Source: Alkanindiges hydrocarboniclasticus
GTDB taxonomy: Bacteria; Pseudomonadota; Gammaproteobacteria; Pseudomonadales; Moraxellaceae
Reading direction: 5' to 3'
NCBI RefSeq assembly: GCF_001982605.1
Contig: NZ_MLCN01000008.1
Location: forward strand, 124,001 to 188,000
DNA length: 64,000 nucleotides
Position numbers and translations under genes: made by a program. The notes under the pieces are model-generated. The model ran no database searches. It had not been told where the DNA came from and saw only the letters and a program-made list of their open reading frames with translations. Positions 1-10,063 of the stretch are shown piece by piece (the first letter of the stretch is position 1; each line of letters begins with the position of its first letter).

Positions 1-138
1 TTTCCTGCTCATTCAGATTTTTTACAGCGTTTGATTTTTGCCACTTCATACTTTTATGGCAAATTGCTTTACAATAGCAACATCGGTAAATTCTGATTTT
101 TGCTGGTTTGTATTTTTATTATTTTCACCAGGTGATGC

Positions 139-792
139 ATGACTGATAAGTTGCCAGTACGCACAAAAATTTGCGGTTTAACCCGTGTTAAAGACGTGCA
201 ATGTGCTGTTGCTGCCGGTGCAGATGCCATTGGCCTGGTTTTTTATGCGCCCAGTCCGCGTGCAGTCAGCATCGAAAAAGCCCGGTCTTTGCTGACTGTG
301 GTTACACCTTTTGTTCAGGTGGCTGGCTTGTTTGTGAATGCGACTGTGTCAGAGATTCAACAGGTTTTGGCACAGGTATCACTGGATATTTTGCAATTAC
401 ATGGTGATGAAACACCCATCCAGTGTGCGGAAATTGGTCAGGCCACTGGCCGCCGCTGGATTAAGGCATTGGCGGTTAAGCCTGATAGCAATATGACCCA
501 ACTCATTGAACACTACGTTGCTGCTGGTGCCAGCGGTATTTTGCTGGATGCATGGCACCCCCAATTAAAGGGAGGCACCGGTCAGACTTTTGACTGGAAT
601 AGCTGGCCACAGGCGCTTGGGCAAACAGTGCCGCTGATTCTGGCAGGGGGGTTAACCCCGGATAACGTCGCGGATGCCATTGCCCAGACTCATCCTTATG
701 CCGTTGATGTCAGTGGTGGGGTAGAGCAAGAAAAAGGTATTAAAGATCATCAGTTGATCCGACAATTTATGCAAGGAGTCCAACGTGGCTAA
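139..792 (+). CDS. trpF: Phosphoribosylanthranilate isomerase
   Basis: This enzyme of cytosolic tryptophan synthesis isomerises N-(5-phosphoribosyl)anthranilate to CdRP. The 217-residue length is normal for a monofunctional TrpF. The N-terminal strand carries the KICGLTR motif with the catalytic Cys at residue 12. Typical barrel motifs follow ([29 protein letters not shown]), including the phosphate-binding glycines near the C-terminus. The ATG follows an AGGTG element. The stop overlaps the trpB start by 8 bp, so the two genes are almost certainly co-translated. Confidence 0.97.
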   Translation: MTDKLPVRTKICGLTRVKDVQCAVAAGADAIGLVFYAPSPRAVSIEKARSLLTVVTPFVQVAGLFVNATVSEIQQVLAQVSLDILQLHGDETPIQCAEIGQATGRRWIKALAVKPDSNMTQLIEHYVAAGASGILLDAWHPQLKGGTGQTFDWNSWPQALGQTVPLILAGGLTPDNVADAIAQTHPYAVDVSGGVEQEKGIKDHQLIRQFMQGVQRG

Positions 793-2056
793 TGATTTAC
801 ACAGCAATTCAAATAGCAATCTAAACGACAGCCAGTCTGGCGATACGACCCCTATTAATTATTTTAATTATCCAGACCAGAATGGTCATTTTGGCAAGTT
901 TGGCGGACGTTTTGTGTCCGAAACACTGATGGCTGCATTGCAGGATCTGGAGCAGCTCTACAACCGCATGAAGGATGATCCGGAATTCCTGCGCGAATTT
1001 GATCACGACATGGCGCATTATGTGGGTCGTCCAAGCCCGTTGTACCATGCTACGCGCTGGTCTAAGGAGCTGGGTGGCGCGCAAATTTATTTAAAGCGTG
1101 AAGACCTGAATCACACGGGCGCGCACAAGGTTAATAACACCATTGGTCAGGCATTGCTGGCCAAGCTGTCCGGTAAAAACCGCATTATTGCTGAAACTGG
1201 TGCAGGGCAGCACGGCGTGGCCACGGCAACCATTGCTGCGCGACTAGGCATGGAATGTGTGGTGTACATGGGTGCTGAGGATGTAAAACGTCAGGCCATG
1301 AATGTGTATCGCATGCGTTTGCTGGGCGCTACCGTCGTGCCGGTAACCAGTGGTTCCAAAACTTTAAAAGACGCCATGAATGAAGCCATGCGTGACTGGG
1401 TGACCAATGTTGACAACACCTATTATGTGATTGGCACCGTGGCTGGCCCGCATCCATATCCGCAACTGGTGCGTGATTTCCAGTCGATTATTGGCCGTGA
1501 AGCGCGCCAGCAGATTCTGGACATGACTGGCAAGCTGCCCGATGCGCTAGTGGCTTGCGTGGGCGGCGGCAGTAATGCCATGGGCCTGTTTTATCCATTC
1601 CTGAATGATGCAGACGTTAAAATGTACGGCATTGAAGCATCCGGTTTTGGGGTGGAAAGTGGCAAGCATTCTGCACCACTCAATGCCGGGCGGGTTGGCG
1701 TGCTGCATGGTAACCGCACTTATTTGATGAGTGATGACGAAGGCCAGATTATTGAAACCCACAGTATTTCTGCCGGTCTTGATTATCCGGGTGTAGGCCC
1801 TGAGCACAGCTTCCTAAAAGACATGAAGCGTGTGCAGTATGAGCCGATTAGTGATGATGAAGCCTTGCGTGGTTTCCGGGACCTCACCCGGATTGAAGGC
1901 ATTATTCCGGCACTGGAAAGCTCGCATGCCATGGCTTATGTAACTAAGCTGGCGCCAACAATGAGTCCTGAGCAAAGCATTATTGTTTGCCTGTCTGGCC
2001 GTGGTGACAAGGACTTGATGACGGTTGCCAAAATAGATGGCATGGAAATCGTTTAG
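785..2056 (+). CDS. trpB: Tryptophan synthase beta chain
   Basis: The PLP-dependent subunit condenses indole with serine to give tryptophan, working as an alpha2-beta2 complex with TrpA. Seen: HTGAHKVNN with the PLP lysine at residue 115, the GAGQHG loop, the phosphate-binding GGGSNAMG, and the C-terminal SGRGDKD. The start is GTG at 785, inside the end of trpF and preceded by AAGGAG. At 423 residues it is about 20 longer than many TrpB proteins, because of an Asn/Ser-rich low-complexity N-terminal extension. The partner trpA lies 8 kb downstream rather than next to it. Confidence 0.97.
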   Translation: MANDLHSNSNSNLNDSQSGDTTPINYFNYPDQNGHFGKFGGRFVSETLMAALQDLEQLYNRMKDDPEFLREFDHDMAHYVGRPSPLYHATRWSKELGGAQIYLKREDLNHTGAHKVNNTIGQALLAKLSGKNRIIAETGAGQHGVATATIAARLGMECVVYMGAEDVKRQAMNVYRMRLLGATVVPVTSGSKTLKDAMNEAMRDWVTNVDNTYYVIGTVAGPHPYPQLVRDFQSIIGREARQQILDMTGKLPDALVACVGGGSNAMGLFYPFLNDADVKMYGIEASGFGVESGKHSAPLNAGRVGVLHGNRTYLMSDDEGQIIETHSISAGLDYPGVGPEHSFLKDMKRVQYEPISDDEALRGFRDLTRIEGIIPALESSHAMAYVTKLAPTMSPEQSIIVCLSGRGDKDLMTVAKIDGMEIV

Positions 2057-2112
2057 TCAGGCGTGCTTAATCCGTAGCCATGACCGGACTATAAAATGAC
2101 AGGGCCAAATCA

Positions 2113-2607
2113 ATGCTATATGCCGTAATGCTTGGCGGTAAACATCCAAAAGCCCACATTGAGGTGCATGATGTGGTGTTTGCGGTTGGGGATTCACTAC
2201 AAGCCTTATATCCACAGCTTAAGCAGCAATGGTTTGGCCTTGCCAAAGGGCTGCATGTTGATGCCTGGATGGCGATTGATGGTATTGAACAGTATCAGGT
2301 GCAATTAAGTCCGGTTGCCCCGCAGCCGGATGCCCTACGCTTGTATTTCATTAATCTGGGTGGTTATTTACCGGATGAGTTTGGCGAGGCACATCGCTAT
2401 GTGCTAATTGTTGCGCACAGCAAAATGCAGGCACGCCGCAGGGCACGTAAATATACTTTAAAGCAATGGCAACAGCCGCATGTTGATGCCGTGCTGGATG
2501 TGGATGACTGTGTACTGATTGATCAGGTAGGAGGTCATTTTGTGCATCTGGTCGAAGGTAGCCATCAGGGGGTAAAGTTTGAGAATTGCTATCTGGTGAT
2601 TACTTAA
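2113..2607 (+). CDS. DUF1543 domain protein
   Basis: Small soluble protein of 164 residues and unknown function, matching DUF1543. It shows the internal duplication typical of that family: the first half opens with VMLGGKHPKAHIEVHD and the second with INLGGYLPDEFGEAHR, each an LGG-x2-P-x4-E-x-H unit. No signal peptide or membrane segment is seen. The ATG has an AGGG element 6-10 bases upstream. It lies 56 bp after trpB in the same direction, so it may share the trp transcript, but nothing links it to tryptophan synthesis. Family assignment is from recalled motif pattern only. Confidence 0.85.
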   Translation: MLYAVMLGGKHPKAHIEVHDVVFAVGDSLQALYPQLKQQWFGLAKGLHVDAWMAIDGIEQYQVQLSPVAPQPDALRLYFINLGGYLPDEFGEAHRYVLIVAHSKMQARRRARKYTLKQWQQPHVDAVLDVDDCVLIDQVGGHFVHLVEGSHQGVKFENCYLVIT

Positions 2608-2894
2608 AATTCCCCAAGTTTATTTCTAAAAGTTCTTTTTATGAGATTCATCATTATAAATATACCAGTAAAAATGATGATACAAGCAATTAATAATGTC
2701 CATTCCCATTGTGGTTCAAAGCATGAATAATCTCTGTAAGAGTTGCAGATCTTGTAATAAATTGGACTATTGAAACGAGTAGATTGGAAAATTTTAAAAG
2801 AAAAATACAGTATAAAAAGGCCAGCTATGAGCCAAAAACTTATTAATAAGTAAGTTATAAAAGTAATCAAAAAATTAAACGATTGTTTCATCAT
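2604..2894 (-). CDS. Small two-TM membrane protein
   Basis: Predicted 96-residue membrane protein of unknown function. Two hydrophobic segments are visible, about residues 7-33 and 65-84, separated by a short hydrophilic loop with two Cys (residues about 51 and 58) that could form a disulfide outside the membrane. It begins MMKQ without a convincing Shine-Dalgarno. Its end overlaps the stop of the convergent DUF1543 gene by 4 bp. The DNA is clearly more AT-rich than the flanking genes, which hints at recent acquisition or relaxed constraint. I do not recognise the family. Confidence 0.6.
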   Translation of the reverse strand: MMKQSFNFLITFITYLLISFWLIAGLFILYFSFKIFQSTRFNSPIYYKICNSYRDYSCFEPQWEWTLLIACIIIFTGIFIMMNLIKRTFRNKLGEF

Positions 2895-2957
2895 TTTTAA
2901 ATAGTGTAATAAAGATAAGGTAACAAGAATTTTATTACCTTATCATTGAAATGGCGA

Positions 2958-3842
2958 TTACTTCCCGGCTTGCCACAAGGCTTCACCAGCCTGAATTGGG
3001 TCACCAGTCTTTTCCAGCGTTTCTACCCAAACCGGATACTGCGCCAGTACCGGATGCTGGCTAGGGTGAAAGTCGCGCTTATACCAGTCCATGTAGGGTT
3101 TTTTCATTGAGGACAAAATGCCCTTTTTGCCAAATAGCCATGGCATGCCTTGAGCAAACATTTTAATGCGTTCGCGCTTATTAAAACCGTCAGCTTTTAA
3201 CATGATATTGGTGCGATACAGGGTAAACCCATACATCATCACGCTGGTTAATGCCAAGGCGCGTGCGCGTACGGCATAAGGAACCTTGGCTACATTTTGC
3301 ATCACATCAAAGGCCACATCGCGATGTTCCATTTCTTCAATGGCATGCCATGCATACAGGGCGCGTACATAGGGGTCAACCTCGGCCAGCGTTTCCTTTT
3401 GGGCATAAAAACATTCTGCCATTAACGCCGTTAAGTGCTCACTGGCGGCTGTAATGGCAATATTAATTTCAGGGCTTTTGTGCTTGAGCCAGTAATCAAA
3501 GCGCGATTTCATTTCACCAATCATGGCATCAACCGGCATGCCCTGATCAATGAGAATCTGGTTCATTTTGTCATGGGCAATGCCATGTTGCGCTTCCTGC
3601 AAAATAAAGTCTTTGACCTTGGCTTGCAATTCCGGATCAGTAATCTGGTCGCGGTACAGACGCACGCTGCTAATAAAATAGCGTTCGCCATCTGGAAAGG
3701 TCAGGCTTAAGGCATCAAACACGCGGGTTTTAAACGGATGGCCACCAAACCAGAAACGTGGCATGTGCTGTTCAAGCTGAAAGTCCAGATTTTTTCGAAC
3801 CTGCATATCAGCAGAGTATTGTACGTTTAATGGCGCATTCAT
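2958..3842 (-). CDS. Metal-dependent hydrolase (PF10118 type)
   Basis: Predicted metal-dependent hydrolase of the PF10118 (COG3687-like) family, about 294 residues, substrate unknown. Metal-ligand-like motifs typical of the family are visible: QEAQHGIAHDKMN and WHAIEEMEHRDVAFDV, which give an E/H-rich, ferritin-like helical pattern. The frame is open to 3944, but I place the start at 3842 because GAGAG lies 8-10 bases upstream there and the longer start would run into the divergent gene. It is divergent from the AraC-type regulator at 3939, a pairing common in Acinetobacter-like genomes that suggests regulation by that neighbour. Confidence 0.85.
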   Translation of the reverse strand: MNAPLNVQYSADMQVRKNLDFQLEQHMPRFWFGGHPFKTRVFDALSLTFPDGERYFISSVRLYRDQITDPELQAKVKDFILQEAQHGIAHDKMNQILIDQGMPVDAMIGEMKSRFDYWLKHKSPEINIAITAASEHLTALMAECFYAQKETLAEVDPYVRALYAWHAIEEMEHRDVAFDVMQNVAKVPYAVRARALALTSVMMYGFTLYRTNIMLKADGFNKRERIKMFAQGMPWLFGKKGILSSMKKPYMDWYKRDFHPSQHPVLAQYPVWVETLEKTGDPIQAGEALWQAGK

Positions 3843-3938
3843 TCTAATGCTCTCATTTTTCATGTTGATGCATACAGTATTGATTTTTTGTGGTAGAAAG
3901 TTTTGACAGCTATCGCCAAATTTTATACAAATCACGCC

Positions 3939-4958
3939 ATGCAAAATACAGCAATCGTTAATAGCAACCAGTTACAGCTCATGGTGCAGTTTATGCAGCA
4001 GCGCCAGATTGCGCTGTCTGATGTGTTCGATAACGAGCAACTGGCACTGGTAAGCGCTGCCTGCGCAGGCCAGCAAATCAGTCATGTGCCCGTCTCGCAG
4101 TTTGTGTTGCTGCTGGAACAACTGGCTGATTATTTGAAGGAACCCACCATTGGGTTGTCGATTGCACAAGGCATCAACACGGCCAATCTTGGAATTCTGG
4201 GCTACTTGCTGCATGCCTGCGAAAATATGGGTGAGGCCTTGTTGCGCCTGCATCGTTATGGCAAGTGGATCAATAATGATATGGAGCAAATGCAGATTAT
4301 CCAGCAAGGTCATCAGATTGAGTTGCGCTGGCCGCAGCCAAAACCAATAAATGGCATCCTGCATGAAATGGGCATGGCCATCCTGCAACAATTTAGCCTG
4401 CAACTGGTTGGGCGACCCTTAAATGTCAATCATGTGCATTTTGCCCATTCACTCAAGGGTGGGCCGGAAAAACTGAAAATCTACGAGCAGTTTTTTGGCT
4501 GTCCGGTCCTGTTTGACCAGCCTTATTCGGCATTTAGTTTTCCGGCCCATACCCTGCATATTCCCATTGAAAAACCGGACAAGGCACTGCTGGATATTTT
4601 GCAGCAGCAGGCAGAGCAGGCGCTGAAAAGTATGCCTAGCACCGGTGTTTTTCTGCAACAGGCACAGCGCAAACTGATTGAATTGTGCCAGTTGGGCGAA
4701 CCCACACTGGCCCAGCTGGCGCGGCAATTGCATTTAAGTACCCGTACCCTGCAACGCCGCCTGATGCAGCATGAGGTGAGTTTTCAGCAATTGCTGGATG
4801 AGGTGCGTCAGCAGTTGTGTACGCAGTACCTGCATCAGCATGTGCCGTTAAGTGATATTGCACAGTTGCTGGGCTATTCGGATCAGAGTGCCTTTACCCG
4901 GGCCTATAAGCGCTGGACGGGCAGTACGCCATTTCAGCAGCGCCGGTTGAAAAATTAG
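3939..4958 (+). CDS. AraC-family transcriptional regulator
   Basis: Regulator of about 339 residues. The N-terminal two thirds match the arabinose-binding-type domain (PF12625) seen in OruR/ArgR-like AraC proteins. The last 90 residues form the double helix-turn-helix AraC DNA-binding domain (LARQLHLSTRTLQRRL and the second helix LLGYSDQSAFTRAYKRWTG). A TTG at 3903 would lengthen it, but ATG 3939 is the likelier start. It is divergent from the hydrolase at 3842, with about 97 bp between starts, so a shared regulated promoter region is expected. The effector is unknown. Confidence 0.9.
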   Translation: MQNTAIVNSNQLQLMVQFMQQRQIALSDVFDNEQLALVSAACAGQQISHVPVSQFVLLLEQLADYLKEPTIGLSIAQGINTANLGILGYLLHACENMGEALLRLHRYGKWINNDMEQMQIIQQGHQIELRWPQPKPINGILHEMGMAILQQFSLQLVGRPLNVNHVHFAHSLKGGPEKLKIYEQFFGCPVLFDQPYSAFSFPAHTLHIPIEKPDKALLDILQQQAEQALKSMPSTGVFLQQAQRKLIELCQLGEPTLAQLARQLHLSTRTLQRRLMQHEVSFQQLLDEVRQQLCTQYLHQHVPLSDIAQLLGYSDQSAFTRAYKRWTGSTPFQQRRLKN

Positions 4959-5091
4959 TGCTGCGACAGGAGCGTTAATTAAAGGTATTGAATTAATAAC
5001 TTGCCAAGAAATAGTGATCTGGTGATTTTTTTTGTCAGGATCATTAGGCTAAAACAGGAAAAGCGACAAAATATATTAAGGACAATAACCC

Positions 5092-6081
5092 ATGAAAAAC
5101 TTGTTTGAGCACGGCAAGCCCCGTTATGGCCGTTTTAAAGTGGTGCCGCAATGCATTGATATCCATGATTTTCATTATGTATCGCCTTTTAAGCGCCACA
5201 TTACCGGCCTTGAAAAAAACCTGCGCTTTAAAAGTTTTCAGTTTATTAGCTTGAACAACAGCCAGTATATGGTTGGCTTGGCAGTAGTCGATTTAGGCTG
5301 GGTAGGGCATGGTTTTTTTTACTGTCATGACCTGCAAACTGGCAAGGTATTGGAACATTCCTTTTTACAGCCTTTTGGTAAGCACACCCATGTGTGTAAT
5401 CATCAGGTGGGTAGTTCATCCTTTAAAAAATCCAGCTTTTTAATTGAAATCAAGAAAACCGCGACTGGGCGCTTGGTAAAAGTACGTCGTGGCAAGCACT
5501 TGTTGCTCGATGCGACTATTGGTATTAAGGATACAGAACCACTGGTGCTGTGTAGTCCGACTGGCGCATCTGGCTGGACCTACACGCATAAGCAAACCGC
5601 GCTATCAGTTACAGGCAGTTTGTATTTTAACCAGCAAGCCATTGACCTGAAAAATCAGCAATTTGTCGCAGCCCTTGATGACACCTGCGGTATTTTGCGT
5701 CCGGAAACTGCATGGCACTGGTTGTCACTTTCTGGCATGGATCGTACAGGACAGCGCTTGGGTATTAATTTGGCCAGTGGCGTTAATGAAACCTTTGTGA
5801 GTGAAAATTCACTGTGGCTAAATGGCAAAATTTTTGAGCTGCCTGCAGTGCTGTTTGAGCAGCAGGCCAAAAACCAGTGGCGGATCTACAGTGCCGATGG
5901 CGGTATTGAACTGAGCATTCAAACGCATTGGCGGCGGCATGAAGCCAAGAATTTTGGTGTAGTCGCCAGCCAGTTTAACCAGTGGGTGAGTACCATATCA
6001 GGCACTATTACTTGTCAGGATAGCCGTGTCGACATTGATGCGCAAATGGGTCTGCTGGAGCAGCACTATGCCAAATGGTAA
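5092..6081 (+). CDS. DUF2804 domain protein
   Basis: Protein of 329 residues matching DUF2804 across its length, function not established. Characteristic stretches are the opening FEHGKPRYGRFK, a middle CSPTGASGWTYTHK, and the C-terminal HWRRHEAKNFGVVASQFNQW-type strand region. It looks like a soluble, mostly beta protein with no signal peptide or membrane segment, and similar proteins have been suggested to bind lipids or resemble tocopherol cyclase folds (inference). The ATG is preceded by AAGGACAATAACCC, a good ribosome binding site. It is monocistronic or weakly linked to the kinase-like gene 53 bp downstream. Confidence 0.85.
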   Translation: MKNLFEHGKPRYGRFKVVPQCIDIHDFHYVSPFKRHITGLEKNLRFKSFQFISLNNSQYMVGLAVVDLGWVGHGFFYCHDLQTGKVLEHSFLQPFGKHTHVCNHQVGSSSFKKSSFLIEIKKTATGRLVKVRRGKHLLLDATIGIKDTEPLVLCSPTGASGWTYTHKQTALSVTGSLYFNQQAIDLKNQQFVAALDDTCGILRPETAWHWLSLSGMDRTGQRLGINLASGVNETFVSENSLWLNGKIFELPAVLFEQQAKNQWRIYSADGGIELSIQTHWRRHEAKNFGVVASQFNQWVSTISGTITCQDSRVDIDAQMGLLEQHYAKW

Positions 6082-6134
6082 CAGCAGGCTATTAGGCGTA
6101 TAATCTGCCGCCGGATTTTATAAGTATTTTAACA

Positions 6135-6674
6135 ATGACTCAAAGAATTAATGTGGTCGGCACCAGTGCCAGCGGCAAAACAACATTTAGCAAGGCATTG
6201 GCACAAAAAATGGCTGTGCCGCATATTGAAATGGATGCCCTGTTTTGGAAATCCGATTGGCAGGAATCGAGTAATGCAGAGTTTTTTGCCAAACTTGAAC
6301 CGCACTTGCAGGCCAAAAGCTGGGTACTGGATGGCAACTACACCCGTACTACGCATTTAAAATGGCGGCAGGTTGATCTGGTGATCTGGCTGGATTATGG
6401 GTTTGGCCGTAATCTGTATCAGTCGGTTAGCCGCACTATTAAACGCCTGATCAGTGGCACAGCACTTTGGGAAGGCACCAACAATGTTGAGAGCTTTCAG
6501 CGGGCTTTTTTAAGTGGTGATTCGTCCATTATCTGGTGGATGATCAAAACCCATGGCAAAAACCAGCGCAAATATCAGCAAATGATGGCCAATCCTGAAT
6601 TTGCTCATATTCAGTTTGTCCGGCTGAAATCACCAAGGCAGGCCAGACAATTTTTACAGCAGTTTAAAATTTGA
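6135..6674 (+). CDS. P-loop NTPase, adenylate kinase/FlaR-like
   Basis: P-loop protein of 179 residues. The Walker A motif GTSASGKTT is at residues 9-17, followed by HIEMDALFWKSDW, a segment typical of small adenylate-kinase-related or FlaR-like (DNA topology modulation) proteins. A hydrophobic strand ending LVIWLDY acts as Walker B. A basic lid-like region follows (SRTIKRLISGT). It probably binds ATP and transfers phosphate to a small molecule, but the substrate cannot be read from sequence. It starts 53 bp after the DUF2804 gene. Confidence 0.8.
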   Translation: MTQRINVVGTSASGKTTFSKALAQKMAVPHIEMDALFWKSDWQESSNAEFFAKLEPHLQAKSWVLDGNYTRTTHLKWRQVDLVIWLDYGFGRNLYQSVSRTIKRLISGTALWEGTNNVESFQRAFLSGDSSIIWWMIKTHGKNQRKYQQMMANPEFAHIQFVRLKSPRQARQFLQQFKI

Positions 6675-6817
6675 TATTTTTAAATATTTATAGAGTTTTA
6701 TGACTGTAAAGTTCACTAATAGCTTAAGAAATATTGATTTTTTATTCTAAAAATATAATAAGTTATATTTATAAAATTAGATGCGAATTTATTCAATAGC
6801 ATTAACTGGAGGCAAGA

Positions 6818-7723
6818 ATGAAATTATTAAGCCAACGTCTGGGTAAGTTGATCTGGGTGATATATTTCTTTTTTGGGGCTAAAGCCTCTGGCTTAAAGAA
6901 ACAGAGTATTGATATTAATAATCATCAATACAATTATCTAATTTCAAAAAAATTTAATCCTGCGCTTGATACCTTGGTGCTATTACATGGCTTTACCGGG
7001 TTTAAGGAATACTGGTTTGGCTTTATGATGCCGCTCAAACATAAATTTAATATTATCAGTATTGATTTACCGGGGCATGGCAGTAGCAGTTTTAACATTA
7101 AAAAGAGTTTTTTGGATCAATCCATTGAGTTGATTGATGCAATCAAAACCCGGCACCAGCTCAGCCAATTTCATTTCGTTGCCGCTTCAATTGGCGCATG
7201 GATTGCCTGTCATTATATGGCGAAATTTCCTGAGCAATTAAAATCATTGGTGTTCATTGGTCCCGCAGGCATTGCAGTCACACAGACATCCGAGTTTTAT
7301 CAGGCGGTGGATCAGCAAAAAAATCCTTTCTGGATCAACACTCAGCAGGATTACAATCAATTGCTTGGTTTTGCGGTTTTTAAGCTACCACCAGATTTTT
7401 GGCCATTATCCCCATTTTTGCTGGCTGATTATCTCAATCACCAACCTGTTTATCAGATCATCTGGAATCAGATTGTTGATGCGCACCAAAGGATTCAAGC
7501 CCTGAATCTTTTGGAGTTATCAGCATTCAAAGGTAAAAAAATTGTAGTCTGGGGTAAGGAAGAAAGAACTTTTCATAGTCAAACGCTGGAAGTGCTTAAA
7601 CAACACGTTAAGGATATTCAGGTTTTTATTTGCCCCCAAAGTGGACATTCAGTTCAGGTCGATCAACCCAAGTGGCTGGCAAGTCTGGTGTTACAACAGT
7701 TATCTCAACATCCCAATAATTAA
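6818..7723 (+). CDS. Alpha/beta hydrolase
   Basis: Alpha/beta-hydrolase-fold protein of 301 residues. Seen: the oxyanion HGFTG motif at residues 57-61, the DLPGHG strand-loop, the nucleophile Ser124 in AASIGAW (an A-x-S-x-G variant of the usual G-x-S-x-G), and the late His in SGHSVQVDQP. The first 20 residues are hydrophobic (LGKLIWVIYFFFGAKASG) and could be a signal anchor, so it may sit at the inner membrane. It has a strong GGAGGC ribosome binding site. The end overlaps the convergent methyltransferase by 4 bp. Substrate unknown. Confidence 0.85.
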   Translation: MKLLSQRLGKLIWVIYFFFGAKASGLKKQSIDINNHQYNYLISKKFNPALDTLVLLHGFTGFKEYWFGFMMPLKHKFNIISIDLPGHGSSSFNIKKSFLDQSIELIDAIKTRHQLSQFHFVAASIGAWIACHYMAKFPEQLKSLVFIGPAGIAVTQTSEFYQAVDQQKNPFWINTQQDYNQLLGFAVFKLPPDFWPLSPFLLADYLNHQPVYQIIWNQIVDAHQRIQALNLLELSAFKGKKIVVWGKEERTFHSQTLEVLKQHVKDIQVFICPQSGHSVQVDQPKWLASLVLQQLSQHPNN

Positions 7724-8388
7724 AGCACTACTGCCAACGTAAAGCCATCATGACCCTTGCAGCCAACGGTTTGCAGGGTGGTGCTGGTGAGTTTTTTCTG
7801 CTGGGCCAGGTGTTCAAAATATTCACGCAGGCCGGTCATGGTACGGGTGTTGTTGTCAAAGTTCACAATGCCACCACCACGGATCACATTGTCCAGAATA
7901 ATAACCGTACCCGGCCGTGACAGCTTGAGTGCCCAGTCCACATAATCCTTATAACCAGACTTGTCGGCATCAATAAAAATAAAGTCAAACGGGGCAATGC
8001 CGGACTGTTCAATTTCCGGAAAAATATCCAGTGCCTTACCCGCATGAATGTCTACCAGATGCGAAAGTCCGGCAAATTCAATATTCTTGCGTGCCAGCGT
8101 GACATTGGTAGGCACGGCTTCAAGGCTAATCAAACGCCCATCCTGCGGCAAGGCCCGCGCCAGCCAGATAGTGCTATAACCAGCCAGTGTGCCAATTTCC
8201 AGTATTTTTTTGGCACCATGAATTTGCGCCAGCATTTGCAGGAACTTGCCCTGCAAACTGGATACTGCAAGATGCGGTGGAAGGCCAGCATCCAGTGTGG
8301 TTTGAAGCACATGCTCAAGCGCCGGATCAGCAGGCATAAAATGCGCTTCCAGGTAATCATCCACGGCTGTCCACAGTTGTTCGCTCAT
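7720..8388 (-). CDS. SAM-dependent O-methyltransferase
   Basis: Class I O-methyltransferase of the Methyltransf_3 (CCoAOMT/COMT-like) family, 222 residues. SAM-binding motif I is visible as ILEIGTLAGYSTIWLA near residue 60. The metal-binding FDFIFIDADKSGY motif lies near residue 135, and IILDNVIRGG follows. Such enzymes use a divalent metal and methylate catechol-type hydroxyls, but the bacterial substrate here is unknown. It is a full-length, soluble protein. It converges on the alpha/beta hydrolase and is transcribed in the same direction as the NhaC-family gene about 100 bp upstream. Confidence 0.93.
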   Translation of the reverse strand: MSEQLWTAVDDYLEAHFMPADPALEHVLQTTLDAGLPPHLAVSSLQGKFLQMLAQIHGAKKILEIGTLAGYSTIWLARALPQDGRLISLEAVPTNVTLARKNIEFAGLSHLVDIHAGKALDIFPEIEQSGIAPFDFIFIDADKSGYKDYVDWALKLSRPGTVIILDNVIRGGGIVNFDNNTRTMTGLREYFEHLAQQKKLTSTTLQTVGCKGHDGFTLAVVL

Positions 8389-8487
8389 CTGTACTTACAC
8401 CACATATTGCAAAATTTAGGCGCCGTATTGTGTCATTTTCAGCCCCAAAATTAAACCCATGCCTAATGTCATAGAGAGTGGCAGGTT

Positions 8488-9840
8488 TTAGCTCTGTATT
8501 GCATTCGGGGCAGAATTTGTGGGTGCAGGCGGTTTTAAACGGGGATACTGAAAAATAATACTCAGCACGGCAACAACTCCTAAAATCCAGCAATAGTAAG
8601 TCGTTCCAGTGAGTGCCAGCGGAGAGATTTTACCAATGGCACTAGCCAGCAGGATTTGCGCGCCATACGGAATCAGGCCCTGTACCACACAGGAAAAAAT
8701 GTCCAGATAACTGGCTGAACGCCGTAAATCCATGGCCTGTTCAATGGCAATATCCTTGGCGACATCGGCGGCAACCACAATTGCCACCACATTATTGGCG
8801 ACAAACAGATTCGCCATAACAATCAGTAGTGCAATGCCAAATTCACCCGCGCGCTTGCCTGTCATTTTTAAGCTGCGGGTGAGGGCAAGAATGGCATTGA
8901 CCAGCCAGCGCATACCGCCCTGATCATGCATGAGCAGGGATAAACCGCTAATGAAAAGCGACAACAGCATGATTTCAAACAGCTCAACAAACCCGGCATA
9001 AATGGCCGTGTTCAGGGTGGTGAGGCTATAGTTCGGACTAAGCCAGATTCCCAGTGTGCCTGCCAGTACAATACCAATCAGCAGAATAGCCAGTACATGC
9101 AGGCCAGTAAATGCCAGCGCAAACACTACTACATAAGGAATAATAAATATGGGTGACAGGGGTTCACTAGTCATCTGGTGCTGGCCATTGCTCAGCAGCA
9201 TAAATACCATAAATGTAATTACAGCGGCTGGCAGCGCAATCCAGATATTGACCCGGAACTTGTCACGCAGGCTTACACCCTGACTCCGGGTTGCGGCGAT
9301 AGTGGTGTCTGAAATCATTGATAAATTGTCACCAAACATCGCACCGCTAATGATTGCGCCCAGAGCTAACGGGGCAGCAATCCCGGTTGCACTGGCAAAA
9401 CCTACTGCAATCGGCGCACAGGCGGCGATGGTGCCCATTGATGTGCCCATGGCTGTGGCAATAAATGCCGAAATAACAAACAGCGCCGGCAACACCAGAC
9501 TGGCCGGAATAAACTGCAAGCCGAACTGCACGGTGGCATCCACACTGCCAATGCTTTTGCTTACGCTGGCAAATGCCCCGGCCAGCATAAACACCATGCA
9601 CATCAAGATAATATTGGGATGGGCAGCCCCTACCAGAAAGCGCTCAATGGATGTATTGATGGATTGCCTGTTTAGCACAATAGCCAGCACGATGGCAGGC
9701 AGGGCCGCAACTGGCGCTTTAAGCTGGTAAAAAGCAAACTCAGTCCCTTGCAGGGTGTGATAAATACCACTGCCTAAAAACAGGGCTAGAAATAGCAAAA
9801 TCGGCAATAGTGCCGTAAAGCGGGGCAGGGGAGCAGTCAT
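8488..9840 (-). CDS. NhaC-family Na+/H+ antiporter
   Basis: Inner-membrane transporter of 450 residues with about 11-12 hydrophobic segments throughout. The stretch GTSMGTIAACAPIAVGFA and the following GAMFGDNLSMISDTTIAATRSQG are signature features of the NhaC family (Na+/H+ or malate/lactate-Na+ type antiporters). The exchanged solute is not certain, since the family also includes amino-acid antiporters. The start ATG at 9840 is followed by a typical short cytoplasmic segment and the first helix. It is divergent from trpA, with a 223-bp intergenic region. Confidence 0.92.
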   Translation of the reverse strand: MTAPLPRFTALLPILLFLALFLGSGIYHTLQGTEFAFYQLKAPVAALPAIVLAIVLNRQSINTSIERFLVGAAHPNIILMCMVFMLAGAFASVSKSIGSVDATVQFGLQFIPASLVLPALFVISAFIATAMGTSMGTIAACAPIAVGFASATGIAAPLALGAIISGAMFGDNLSMISDTTIAATRSQGVSLRDKFRVNIWIALPAAVITFMVFMLLSNGQHQMTSEPLSPIFIIPYVVVFALAFTGLHVLAILLIGIVLAGTLGIWLSPNYSLTTLNTAIYAGFVELFEIMLLSLFISGLSLLMHDQGGMRWLVNAILALTRSLKMTGKRAGEFGIALLIVMANLFVANNVVAIVVAADVAKDIAIEQAMDLRRSASYLDIFSCVVQGLIPYGAQILLASAIGKISPLALTGTTYYCWILGVVAVLSIIFQYPRLKPPAPTNSAPNAIQS

Positions 9841-9976
9841 ACAGGCAAGAAAAATCTGGAGAGGGTAAGAATTCTGACGATGTTAAGCAATTTGGCTTAA
9901 AACACCAAAGTCATTCTGCCTGAAAGCTTATGTAAAATTGTTAAATGGCTTTTGCCAGTTATGGCAATTGTATAAA

Positions 9977-9996
9977 CCCGTGGATAAATGCACGGG
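9977..9996. repeat. Inverted repeat upstream of trpA
   Basis: A 6-bp perfect inverted repeat, CCCGTG-N8-CACGGG, lies between the divergent NhaC-type gene and trpA. No T-run follows on either strand, so it does not look like a terminator. Its place upstream of a possible trpA promoter (TTGTTG at 10001, TAGAAT at 10025) makes an operator site possible. This is inference only. Confidence 0.35.
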
Positions 9997-10063
9997 CAGA
10001 TTGTTGAATGGCGTCATTTCAGGCTAGAATCATACCCTTTATGGGAACACAGAAAAATCAGTT

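Noticed and set aside
1-138. A promoter for trpF-trpB
   Set aside because: TACAAT at 70-75 could be a -10, but no acceptable -35 lies 15-19 bp upstream, so I did not list it.
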